DNA of 64,000 nucleotides from NCBI RefSeq assembly GCF_001006785.1, contig NZ_CDHO01000003.1:434001-498000 (forward strand), in the 5' to 3' direction. Of the stretch, positions 17,314 to 25,762 are shown in pieces. The notes under the pieces are model-generated. The model was not told the DNA's origin. It saw nothing but the letters and a program-made list of their open reading frames with translations, and did not search any database. The position numbers and the translations under genes are program-made. Every line of letters starts with the position of its first letter. Positions within the stretch are counted from its first letter, which is position 1. Source of the stretch: Hyphomicrobium_B sp001006785 (GTDB lineage: Bacteria > Pseudomonadota > Alphaproteobacteria > Rhizobiales > Hyphomicrobiaceae).

Positions 17314-19764
17314 CTATTCCTCTTTCTTTTTGCGCGGAACGCTCGGCACCGCACCGGACTCTTTCGGCTTCTCGCCCTTCTCCTTCGGACCGGGCAGCGC
17401 CTTCTTCGGCGTTGCATCGGCGAGCACGGGCTGCGGACTGTCGTCGTCCGTCTCCTCGTCCTCGACCGACCGGGCCCGCTTCGACGGATCGAGCGGCAGG
17501 AACTCGAACGCCAGTTCGCGATCCGGGCCTTTGCCCTTCACGAGCACCTTCACCGTTCCACCGTTCTCGAGCTTGCCGAACAGCAGCTCTTCCGCCAGCG
17601 GCTTCTTGATGTGCTCCTGAATGACGCGCGCCAGCGGCCGTGCGCCGAACTTTTCGTCGTAGCCCTTCTCCGCCAGCCAGCGCGTCGCCTCGTCCGACAG
17701 CTCGATCGAAACGCTGCGATCGGCCAGCTGCGCTTCGAGCTGGAAGATGAACTTCTCGACGACCTGCGCGATGATCTCCGGCGACAGACCCGAGAACGGC
17801 ACGATGGCGTCGAGACGGTTGCGGAACTCCGGCGTGAACAGCTTCGTCACGGCTTCCGTATCTTCACCCTCGCGCTTCTGACGGTTGAAGCCCATCGGCG
17901 GCCGCGCCATGTCGGACGCGCCTGCGTTGGTCGTCATAATCAGAATGACGTTGCGGAAATCGACCGACTTGCCGTTGTGATCCGTCAGCTTGCCGTGGTC
18001 CATCACCTGCAACAGGATGTTGAACAGATCCGGATGCGCCTTCTCGATTTCGTCGAGCAGCAACACGCAATGCGGATGCTGATCGACGCCGTCGGTCAGA
18101 AGACCGCCCTGGTCGAAGCCGACGTAACCTGGCGGCGCACCGATCAAACGCGAGACCGTGTGCTTCTCCATGTATTCCGACATGTCGAAGCGCAGAAGCT
18201 CGACGCCCATCAGATTGGCGAGCTGCTTCGCGACTTCGGTCTTGCCGACGCCGGTCGGACCCGAGAACAGGTAGCAGCCGATCGGCTTCTCCGGTTCGCG
18301 AAGACCCGCGCGCGCCAGCTTGATCGCGCTCGACAGAGCCTCGATGGCCTTGTCTTGCCCGAACACAAGCCGCTTCAGATCGCGATCGATATGCGCGATG
18401 ACCTGCGCATCGCTCTTGGTGACCGTTTTCGGCGGGATGCGCGCCATCACGGCGACCGTCGCCTCGATCTCCTTGGTCGTGATCTTCCGCTTGCGCTTGC
18501 CTTCCGGCAGCAACATCTGCGACGCACCCGTCTCGTCGATCACGTCGATCGCCTTGTCGGGCAGCTTGCGGTCATGAATGTACTTGGCCGAAAGATCGAC
18601 AGCCGCCTTGATGGCTTCGTTCGTGTATTTGACCTTGTGATAATCCTCGAACACGGTCTTCAGACCCTTGAGGATCTCGATCGCGTCTTCGACCGTCGGC
18701 TCCTTCACGTCGATCTTTTGGAAGCGACGGACGAGAGCACGATCCTTCTCGAAGTGCTGGCGATATTCCTTGTAGGTCGTCGAGCCGATGCAGCGCAGTG
18801 TACCCGACTGCAGGGCCGGCTTCAGCAGGTTCGACGCATCCATCGCGCCGCCGGACGTCGCGCCCGCGCCGATGACCGTGTGGATCTCGTCGATGAAGAG
18901 CACCGCGCCCGGGAAAGCCTCGACTTCTTTCATCACGGCTTTGAGGCGTTCCTCAAAGTCGCCGCGATAACGCGTTCCGGCAAGCAACGCGCCCATATCG
19001 AGCGCGAAGATGGTCGCGCCCTTGAGCACGTCCGGTACCTGTCCGCCGACGATCTTGCGCGCCAAGCCTTCGGCAATCGCCGTCTTGCCGACGCCCGGAT
19101 CACCGACGAACAACGGATTGTTCTTCTGACGGCGGCAGAGCACCTGCACGGTGCGCATGACTTCCTGCTCGCGGCCGATCAGCGGATCGATCTTGCCGTC
19201 GCGCGCCTTCTTATTGAGGTTCACGCAGTAGGTGTTCAGCGCGTCGCCGGGCTTTCTCTCTTCGCCCTCTGTCGCCGTGGCATCCTCGTCGACGCCGCGA
19301 ACCGTGCGCGGCTCGAACATGCCCGGACGCTTCGCGATGCCGTGCGCGATATACTGCACGGCGTCGAACCGCGTCATTTCCTGTTCCTGCAGGAAGTATG
19401 CAGCGTGACTTTCCCGTTCCGAGAAAATGCCGACGAGCACGTTGGCGCCGGTGACTTCCTCGCGGCCCGACGTCTGCACGTGGACGATCGCGCGCTGCAC
19501 GACGCGCTGGAACGAGTTCGTCGGATGCGCGTCGCGCGCCGACTTCGACACGATCGGCTTAAGCTCGGTGTCGAGGTATTCGATCAGCCGCGCACGCAGC
19601 TGCTCGAGATCGACCGAGCAGGCGCGCATGACGGCCGCTGCATCGCGGTCGTCAACGAGCGCCAGCAACAGGTGCTCAAGCGTTGCAAATTCGTGATGGC
19701 GCACATTCGCGTACTGCACCGCGCGGTGCAGTGATGCTTCGAGATTTTTGGAGAGCGATGTCAA
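17314..19764 (-). CDS. clpA: ATP-dependent Clp protease ATP-binding subunit ClpA
   Basis: A hexameric AAA+ unfoldase feeding ClpP. The 816-residue product has an N-domain (ASLHRAVQYANVRHHEFATLEHLLLAL), a first AAA module with GDPGVGKTAIAEG and LFIDEIHT, a second with GPTGVGKTEVAKQ and LLLDEIEKAH, and an IGL-like loop region typical of ClpP partners. The TTG at 19764 is preferred: it has AGGA about six bases upstream, starts 8 bp after the clpS stop, and gives the family N-terminus. The upstream ATG (19809) would overlap clpS. A Lys/Glu/Pro-rich tail of about 60 residues follows the core. Confidence 0.97.
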   Translation of the reverse strand: MTSLSKNLEASLHRAVQYANVRHHEFATLEHLLLALVDDRDAAAVMRACSVDLEQLRARLIEYLDTELKPIVSKSARDAHPTNSFQRVVQRAIVHVQTSGREEVTGANVLVGIFSERESHAAYFLQEQEMTRFDAVQYIAHGIAKRPGMFEPRTVRGVDEDATATEGEERKPGDALNTYCVNLNKKARDGKIDPLIGREQEVMRTVQVLCRRQKNNPLFVGDPGVGKTAIAEGLARKIVGGQVPDVLKGATIFALDMGALLAGTRYRGDFEERLKAVMKEVEAFPGAVLFIDEIHTVIGAGATSGGAMDASNLLKPALQSGTLRCIGSTTYKEYRQHFEKDRALVRRFQKIDVKEPTVEDAIEILKGLKTVFEDYHKVKYTNEAIKAAVDLSAKYIHDRKLPDKAIDVIDETGASQMLLPEGKRKRKITTKEIEATVAVMARIPPKTVTKSDAQVIAHIDRDLKRLVFGQDKAIEALSSAIKLARAGLREPEKPIGCYLFSGPTGVGKTEVAKQLANLMGVELLRFDMSEYMEKHTVSRLIGAPPGYVGFDQGGLLTDGVDQHPHCVLLLDEIEKAHPDLFNILLQVMDHGKLTDHNGKSVDFRNVILIMTTNAGASDMARPPMGFNRQKREGEDTEAVTKLFTPEFRNRLDAIVPFSGLSPEIIAQVVEKFIFQLEAQLADRSVSIELSDEATRWLAEKGYDEKFGARPLARVIQEHIKKPLAEELLFGKLENGGTVKVLVKGKGPDRELAFEFLPLDPSKRARSVEDEETDDDSPQPVLADATPKKALPGPKEKGEKPKESGAVPSVPRKKKEE

Positions 19765-19771
19765 TCGAGTC

Positions 19772-20122
19772 CTACTCTTTCTCCATAGTGCACTGTAGAG
19801 GGTGGCCATGTTGCCGCGAAAAGTCCATGACCTGCGTCACCTTGGTCTCGGCAACCTCGTACGTGTAGACCCCGCAGATGCCGACGCCCTTGTGGTGAAC
19901 ATGCAGCATGATGCGCGTCGCGTCTTCCTGTCCTTTGTTGAAGAACCGCTGAAGGACAAGAACGACGAACTCCATCGGCGTGAAATCGTCATTGAGAAGG
20001 AGAACCTTGTAGAGGCTCGGCTTCTTCGTTTTCGGTCGGGTCTTCGTGACGATGCCGGTCTTTGAATCCCCATCGCGATCGTCGCGACCCGGACCATTCG
20101 GTTGGTCGTCGTTCCCTGCCAT
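19772..20122 (-). CDS. clpS: ClpS adaptor
   Basis: Delivers N-degron substrates to ClpA. The 116-residue product has a flexible acidic N-terminus followed by the ClpS core: YKVLLLNDDFTPMEFVV, MLHVHHKGVG, YTYEVAETKV and the terminal HPLQCTMEKE. ATG 20122 gives the usual length. ATG 20161 has the better ribosome site (GAGG, six bases away) and would add 13 residues; either is possible. Operon with clpA. Confidence 0.93.
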   Translation of the reverse strand: MAGNDDQPNGPGRDDRDGDSKTGIVTKTRPKTKKPSLYKVLLLNDDFTPMEFVVLVLQRFFNKGQEDATRIMLHVHHKGVGICGVYTYEVAETKVTQVMDFSRQHGHPLQCTMEKE

Positions 20123-20161
20123 CCGGATCAACGCAGCAATGGGCAAATTTCTCGTCTTCAT

Positions 20162-20788
20162 CTCCCGCCTCAAGGAAGTCCCGAATCCTTCTATCCTTCG
20201 GAACCTAGCCGCCAATACGGACGCGGGCGAGGCAGAAAAGCTGCGCTCCACTGCCCAGACCCGGGCCCAGACGGCTACCAATGCGTTTCGCCAAATATCC
20301 AACAGAACGCGCCCACACGAATTTGGATCTCAATATAAGCATCGCCCAGGCAAAAAACAGAATGGGCAAAGTGGGGTGTCGCATCGCAATTCGCAAATTT
20401 TCCGTTCGAATGATGTCATCGAAGCTTTCGATCAACCGCAAGCGGGTTGTCTCCGAGGAGCCGTCCACCCGCTCTGCTGGAAAGATCTGAATTCTTCCAA
20501 GCTCGCCCCCTCCGCCGTTCCCGACACAATTTGCCCATTCCCGTTTCAGGACGTGCCGTTACCCGATATTTACCGCGGTTTTTAACGTTACCGCAGCCCC
20601 TCCGCGATACAGTCTATAAGCTCCTTGAATGTGCGGGCCGGTGCTCCCGCGCCCAAAAGGTGCCTAAAAACAGTGCTCTGCTCGAAAATCTGGGTGGGGC
20701 AAACCCGCGGGAGCCAAATTTGGCGAACTCGCGGCGCAACAGGCAGTCAAGCGGGCCGCTCCTTCGGGCGGTTAGAGGGATTAGCGTC
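20162..20788. other. 627-bp intergenic stretch
   Basis: Divergent region between clpS and the D,D-carboxypeptidase gene. Open frames run through it on both strands, but I see no family match. GCTCCCGC/GCGGGAGC (about 20644 and 20707) is the only clear inverted repeat. It presumably holds both promoters. Confidence 0.45.
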
Positions 20789-22540
20789 GTGTTCCGACGG
20801 GCGTTTGCGTTTGCGCTCCTATGTCTGGCGTTTTCCGGAGCCGTCCCGGCGCGCGCTGCGGCAGCCCCGCAGAAGCACGCCGCGTTCGTGCTGGACGTGA
20901 ACTCCGGCGCGGTCCTGCACAATGACGACGGCGATGCCATTCGCCATCCGGCTTCCCTCACCAAGATGATGACGCTCTACCTCACGTTCGAGCTCATCGA
21001 GAGCGGCCGGCTGAAAATGTCGGACATGATCACAATTTCAGAGCGCGCCGCGAACGCTGCGCCATCCAAGCTCGATCTCAAACCCGGCGCTCAAATTTCT
21101 GTCGCCGACAGCATCAAGGCCGTCGTCACGAAATCGGCCAACGACATAGCCGTTGCGCTCGCCGAGAAGATCGGCGGCACGGAAGCGAACTTCGTCCGGC
21201 TGATGAACACCCGCGCCCGCGACCTGGGTATGACGAAGACGCATTTCGAGAACCCGTCCGGACTGCCTGACGACGATCACGTCTCCACGGCGCACGATAT
21301 GGCAATTCTGGCGTTGCGCCTGATGGACGATTTCCCGGTGCACTACCAGGTCTTCTCGACCCGCACCTTCGCGTATCGCGGCAAGTCGTACCGCAACCAC
21401 AACACGATGCTCAACACGTTCCAGGGCGTCGACGGCATCAAGACCGGCTATACGCGAGCTTCCGGGTTCAACCTCGTAACGTCCGTGCATCGCGGCGGCC
21501 GCCATCTCGTCGGCGTCGTATTCGGCGGCTCGACGGCAGCGGCGCGCAACGCCGAGATGCGCGTTCTGTTGACGAAAGCCTTCACGCGCGCCTCGACAGC
21601 GAAAACACGCAAGCCGATGCTGGTTGCCAAACTCAAAGGTGCGCCGAAAGCTGCGCCGCGCCCATCCCTGCGCACGCCGAAGCCGACTAACGTTGCGGCC
21701 GCCGAGCCGGAACCGCTATCCGCAAAACCGGCGCCGCGCTTCGCTGAAGCAAAAAGCCGCGAAACGCCGATCCAGATTTTCAAGGTCAAACCCGTCCCAA
21801 TGACGGCGAAACCCGCCGCGCCGGATGCCGGCGAAACGACGGATATGCAGGACACGCCTCAGGATTCCGCTCCGGAGTCACGCCCGGACACCGGCGAAGC
21901 GCCGGAAACTGGCGTCGTCCAGACCGCAAGTGCCGATCACAGCGACGATGCCGGGTTCCTTGCCGCTGCCGAACGCCTTGGCCAGCGCGCGGAAATGCTC
22001 GGCACGTCCGGCACGGCAGCGCGTAAGCCTGCTCCCGCCGCCAAGCCGATCGCGCGACCCGCCGCGAAACCCGTGGCTTTTGCCGCGGCCTCGACGCCTG
22101 TGGCCGAAACCGAGCCTGCTCCCGCGCCGCCTCCGGTGGCTATCGGCGACGCACAGCCGTCCGAACCCCGCCAGCGCGGCCTGCCGCCTTCGACGCTCAA
22201 TGCGCAGGCGTGGGCCTTAACGGGCCGGTCGCAACCGCCGCCAGCTCAGCCACAGTACGAGCAACGGCAGGTCACACGTGTCAGCGCCGCAGCCGGGGCT
22301 TATGAAGTCCAGATCGGCGCATACGGCTCGATCGCAGAGGCCCAGCGCGCGCTCAATTCCGTGCAGGACCGCGCCAAAAAGCTTCTGGCCGGTGTTCCGT
22401 CCGTCACCCACCCGGCGACAGCCAACGGCCGCCAGATTTTCCGTGCCCGTTTCGCAGGCTTCGACGCCGGTCGCGCCGCATCGACATGCACGGAGCTACG
22501 CCGCAAAGGCGTCGATTGCTTCGTGATGGCTGGACAATAG
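20789..22540 (+). CDS. D-alanyl-D-alanine carboxypeptidase with SPOR domain
   Basis: A periplasmic penicillin-binding protein that trims the terminal D-alanine of peptidoglycan stem peptides. The 583-residue product has a signal peptide (AFAFALLCLAFSGAVPARA), the S11 active-site motifs SLTK, SAN and KTGYT, a Pro/Ala-rich linker of roughly 250 residues, and a C-terminal SPOR domain (YEVQIGAYGSIAEAQRAL) that binds denuded glycan strands at the septum. The GTG at 20789 with AGAGGGA upstream places the signal peptide at the N-terminus; the frame is open far upstream without coding character. Confidence 0.93.
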   Translation: MFRRAFAFALLCLAFSGAVPARAAAAPQKHAAFVLDVNSGAVLHNDDGDAIRHPASLTKMMTLYLTFELIESGRLKMSDMITISERAANAAPSKLDLKPGAQISVADSIKAVVTKSANDIAVALAEKIGGTEANFVRLMNTRARDLGMTKTHFENPSGLPDDDHVSTAHDMAILALRLMDDFPVHYQVFSTRTFAYRGKSYRNHNTMLNTFQGVDGIKTGYTRASGFNLVTSVHRGGRHLVGVVFGGSTAAARNAEMRVLLTKAFTRASTAKTRKPMLVAKLKGAPKAAPRPSLRTPKPTNVAAAEPEPLSAKPAPRFAEAKSRETPIQIFKVKPVPMTAKPAAPDAGETTDMQDTPQDSAPESRPDTGEAPETGVVQTASADHSDDAGFLAAAERLGQRAEMLGTSGTAARKPAPAAKPIARPAAKPVAFAAASTPVAETEPAPAPPPVAIGDAQPSEPRQRGLPPSTLNAQAWALTGRSQPPPAQPQYEQRQVTRVSAAAGAYEVQIGAYGSIAEAQRALNSVQDRAKKLLAGVPSVTHPATANGRQIFRARFAGFDAGRAASTCTELRRKGVDCFVMAGQ

Positions 22541-22570
22541 ATCCACTCACCACGCGCCAGCTCGTAGAGA

Positions 22571-24400
22571 TCAGACGTTGCGAATTGCACCCTTCGCGGC
22601 ACTCGTCGCCATCGCGGCGTAAGCCCGGAGTGCTTTCGAAACCTGCCGTTTGCGCGGCACGGTTGGCTGCCACCCGATCGCCGATTGCTTGGCGCGACGC
22701 TCTCCGAGTTCCTTGTCATCGACCCTGAGATCGATCTTGCGATTGGGGATGTCGATATCGATCATATCGCCATCTTGGATCAGCCCGATCGCACCGCCTT
22801 CCGCGGCTTCCGGAGACACGTGCCCGATCGAAAGCCCGGACGATCCGCCCGAGAACCGCCCGTCGGTGACGAGCGCACAGGCTTTGCCCAAACCCTTCGA
22901 TTTGAGATAGCTCGTCGGATACAGCATCTCCTGCATGCCCGGACCGCCGCGCGGACCTTCGTAGCGAATGACGACGACGTCGCCCGGCTTGATATCGCCC
23001 CCGAGAATGGCAGACACCGCCGCGTCCTGACTGTCGAACACGCGCGCGCGGCCCGAGAACGTCAGCAGGCTATCGTCCACGCCAGCCGTCTTCACGATGC
23101 AGCCGTCCTCGGCGAGGTTCCCGTAAAGAACGGCCAGCCCGCCATCCTGCGAGAACGCATGCGCCTTATCGCGGATGACGCCCTTCTCGCGATCGAGATC
23201 AAGCTCCGAGTACCGGCGTTCCTGGCTGAACGCGACTTGCGACGGCACGCCGCCCGGCGCTGCGCTATAGAATTTATAGGCCGTTTCGCCGTTGGTCTGC
23301 TTGATATCCCAGCGCGCTAGAGCTTCGCCGAGACTTGCCGAATGCACCGTCGGAAGCTCAGTCTCGAGCAGCCCGGCACGATCCAGTTCGCCGAGGATCG
23401 CCATGATGCCGCCCGCGCGATGCACATCTTCCATGTGAACGTCCGACTTCGCCGGCGCGACCTTGCACAGACACGGCACGCGGCGCGACAGCCGGTCGAT
23501 ATCCTGCATGGTGAAAGGAATGTCGGCTTCATGCGCCGCCGCAAGTAGATGCAGAACCGTGTTGGTCGAGCCACCCATCGCGATATCGAGCGTCATCGCA
23601 TTCTCGAACGCCGCAAAGCTCGCGATCGAGCGCGGCAAAGCGCTGGAGTCATTCTGCTCATAATAGCGGCGCGCCAGATCGACGATGAGGTGCCCCGCTT
23701 CGACGAACAGCCGCTTGCGATCCGCATGCGTCGCAAGCGTCGAGCCGTTGCCCGGCAATGCGAGACCCAGCGCCTCTGTGAGGCAGTTCATGGAATTGGC
23801 CGTGAACATGCCCGAGCACGACCCGCACGTCGGGCACGCCGATCGCTCGATCGTCTTGACGTCTTCATCCGAAACGCTGTCGTCGGCCGCCGCGACCATA
23901 GCGTCGACGAGATCGAGCGCGTGCTGCTTGCCGCCGAGAACGACTTTGCCCGCTTCCATCGGTCCGCCGGAAACGAAGACGGTCGGAATGTTGACGCGCA
24001 GCGACGCCATCAGCATGCCGGGCGTGATCTTATCGCAGTTGGAAATGCACACCATCGCGTCGGCGCAGTGCGCATTGACCATGTACTCGACGCTGTCCGC
24101 AATCAGCTCTCGCGAGGGAAGCGAATAGAGCATGCCGTCGTGGCCCATCGCGATGCCGTCATCGACAGCGATGGTATTGAACTCCTTCGCGACGCCGCCC
24201 GCCCGCTCGATCTCGCGCGCAACCAGCTGACCGAGGTCCTTGAGATGCACATGCCCCGGAACAAACTGCGTGAACGAATTCACGACCGCGATGATCGGCT
24301 TGCCGAAGTCCTCATCCTTCATGCCGGTCGCGCGCCACAGACCGCGGGCCCCCGCCATGTTCCGGCCGTGAGTCGTCGTTCGTGAACGATAGGGAGGCAT
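22571..24400 (-). CDS. ilvD: dihydroxy-acid dehydratase
   Basis: Dehydrates dihydroxy acids in valine, leucine and isoleucine synthesis; needs an Fe-S cluster and Mg. The 609-residue product carries SNCDKITPGMLM and CPTCGSCSGMFTANSMNC, which hold cluster cysteines, and the GRFSGGSSG segment. ATG 24400 gives the normal start (MPPYRSRTTTHGRNMAGAR). It is convergent with the carboxypeptidase gene and no attenuator is visible. Confidence 0.97.
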   Translation of the reverse strand: MPPYRSRTTTHGRNMAGARGLWRATGMKDEDFGKPIIAVVNSFTQFVPGHVHLKDLGQLVAREIERAGGVAKEFNTIAVDDGIAMGHDGMLYSLPSRELIADSVEYMVNAHCADAMVCISNCDKITPGMLMASLRVNIPTVFVSGGPMEAGKVVLGGKQHALDLVDAMVAAADDSVSDEDVKTIERSACPTCGSCSGMFTANSMNCLTEALGLALPGNGSTLATHADRKRLFVEAGHLIVDLARRYYEQNDSSALPRSIASFAAFENAMTLDIAMGGSTNTVLHLLAAAHEADIPFTMQDIDRLSRRVPCLCKVAPAKSDVHMEDVHRAGGIMAILGELDRAGLLETELPTVHSASLGEALARWDIKQTNGETAYKFYSAAPGGVPSQVAFSQERRYSELDLDREKGVIRDKAHAFSQDGGLAVLYGNLAEDGCIVKTAGVDDSLLTFSGRARVFDSQDAAVSAILGGDIKPGDVVVIRYEGPRGGPGMQEMLYPTSYLKSKGLGKACALVTDGRFSGGSSGLSIGHVSPEAAEGGAIGLIQDGDMIDIDIPNRKIDLRVDDKELGERRAKQSAIGWQPTVPRKRQVSKALRAYAAMATSAAKGAIRNV

Positions 24401-24608
24401 GTCAAAGTCCGTGTTGTTGAACAGCGATTTTAGGATGAGCACGCCGCGACGCAATTGTCACCGTGCTTCACCACGATTGGCAGCATACCAGTTGTGTTGG
24501 CAATGCGGTAACACGCCGTGGGGGTTAACGCGGCGCTAATGCCCGCTCCCCGCTCAGCGCCGTCGCGGCAGGCGTTCTAGCGATACCACAGCAGCCATTT
24601 TCGCCTGA

Positions 24609-25073
24609 TTACGGCGCTGCCGCCCCGTCGCATGCCCCTGTCCGCCGCCCGTACTGGATTTCGACGTTCTTCAATTTTCCGGCCGCATCCTTGATCTCGA
24701 TGCGGCCACGAAAGGCCGTGGGTTCGAGAGCGAACATGCCAACCGCGCTCGATATGTCCGCCGACGCACACTGCGCGATGAAACCGGTTCGCGTTTCCCC
24801 GGCACAGACCTCGTATTTCGGACAGTCCGACGCCGGCATATCGCTGAGAATGGCAAAGACCTCGTGCTTGACGATCGCGGGGGCTTCGAGGCAGCGCTCG
24901 ACCTTGCGAACCGTCTGCTGTGCTTTGGTCGCCGGATCTTCTGCGATCACCTCGACCTCATAGCTGCCGGGCTGCAGGACATGGTTCAACCCCGTGCCCT
25001 GCGTTTCGCTCGACAGGAACGCCATCGCCACAACGGCGAGCGCCCCGAAGTAATGCGCATTATGAAAGCCCAT
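24609..25073 (-). CDS. small exported cysteine-containing protein (DUF3617-like)
   Basis: 154 residues with a hydrophobic N-terminus (FGALAVVAMAFLSS), then LQPGSYEVEVI, VERCLEAPA, DCPKYEVCAG, IAQCASAD and GACDG. The layout (PGxYEVxV opening, spaced cysteines) resembles DUF3617 exported proteins of unknown function; this is a resemblance, not a firm match. It lies 25 bp behind the cupin gene and should share its sigma-54 promoter. Confidence 0.7.
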   Translation of the reverse strand: MGFHNAHYFGALAVVAMAFLSSETQGTGLNHVLQPGSYEVEVIAEDPATKAQQTVRKVERCLEAPAIVKHEVFAILSDMPASDCPKYEVCAGETRTGFIAQCASADISSAVGMFALEPTAFRGRIEIKDAAGKLKNVEIQYGRRTGACDGAAAP

Positions 25074-25098
25074 CGCTGCTTCCTGACGGCTGCAACAC

Positions 25099-25584
25099 CT
25101 ATCGCTTCGGCGGCGGTTCGGGGAAATACTGGATATCGAACGGCCGCGAATACTTCAGATAGAGAACGCACGGCGCGGAGGCTCCGCATTCCAAGCCATG
25201 CGGAGGCGCATTGCCGGGAAAGCTGATGTAGGCTGGCCCATTGAATGCCGTCCTCGTTCCATCATGCGCTATGAGCGTGAAAGCTCCGCTCAACCAGAGA
25301 TAAACCTCGTCCGACGTGTGGCTGTGATTGGGAACCACGTATCCCGGCGGAAACCGCAAAAGCACCTCGGCGTCGCCCTTGGAAAGGTCGCCTCTGAGGA
25401 CTGCGATCTCGCCCCCTTCCGGCAATCCCTCGACTTTGAGCGGGCCCCAGACGGCCTTGCCGATGTCGACGATTGTCTGATCCTTGCCGAAGGACAACGG
25501 CGTCACATTCGATCCGACCTCAGCCGCGCTCGCGGTCTGCGCTGCAAGAAAAAGAGCCGACAGAAAAATGGATGCTTTGAGCAT
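25099..25584 (-). CDS. exported cupin-domain protein
   Basis: 161 residues with a clear signal peptide (LKASIFLSALFLAAQTASA) and a single cupin barrel: PGYVVPNHSHTSDEVYLWLSGAF holds the His-His-Glu metal set, and PGNAPPHGL the later histidine. It resembles ChrR-like or DUF4437 cupins; ligand and reaction are unknown. GGGAGAGG precedes the ATG. A canonical sigma-54 promoter lies about 32 bp upstream, and the divergent neighbour encodes a sigma-54 activator with a globin domain. Confidence 0.85.
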   Translation of the reverse strand: MLKASIFLSALFLAAQTASAAEVGSNVTPLSFGKDQTIVDIGKAVWGPLKVEGLPEGGEIAVLRGDLSKGDAEVLLRFPPGYVVPNHSHTSDEVYLWLSGAFTLIAHDGTRTAFNGPAYISFPGNAPPHGLECGASAPCVLYLKYSRPFDIQYFPEPPPKR

Positions 25585-25615
25585 TCAACCTCTCCCTAGT
25601 TTTGGTGAGTGAGAG

Positions 25616-25631
25616 AGCATTTTGCGTGCCA
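25616..25631 (-). promoter_or_regulatory. sigma-54 (-24/-12) promoter of the cupin operon
   Basis: Read on the minus strand: TGGCACGCAAAATGCT, with GG and GC separated by exactly 10 bases and a perfect TGGCACG -24 half (consensus TGGCACG-N4-TTGCW). The start would be near 25605, about 20 bases before the cupin ATG. Confidence 0.85.
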
Positions 25632-25684
25632 CATCCCGTCCAACGGAAAATCATCAGCGTTATAACGGAGTTACACCCTCCACG

Positions 25685-25757
25685 AAATTTGCGCCGAACT
25701 CATTTGCGAAATGTCATAACCACGCTATCGTGAGAAATCGCAAACAAATGCGAAATC
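25685..25757. promoter_or_regulatory. cluster of TTTGCG/CGCAAA elements, candidate activator sites
   Basis: Four related elements: AAATTTGCG (25685-25693), CATTTGCGAAATG (25701-25713, a near-palindrome), GAAATCGCAAA (25734-25744) and AAATGCGAAATC (25746-25757). They lie 80-150 bp upstream of the predicted sigma-54 start, where enhancer-binding proteins usually bind, and just before the activator's own start codon. Confidence 0.55.
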
Positions 25758-25762
25758 TCGCA

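Noticed and set aside
17611..19734. A 707-codon open frame on the plus strand
   Set aside because: It is the antisense frame of clpA, kept open by high GC; its translation is Arg/Asp/His-rich with no domain.
20046..20585. A 179-codon plus-strand frame upstream of the carboxypeptidase gene
   Set aside because: Overlaps clpS in antisense and has no coding character.
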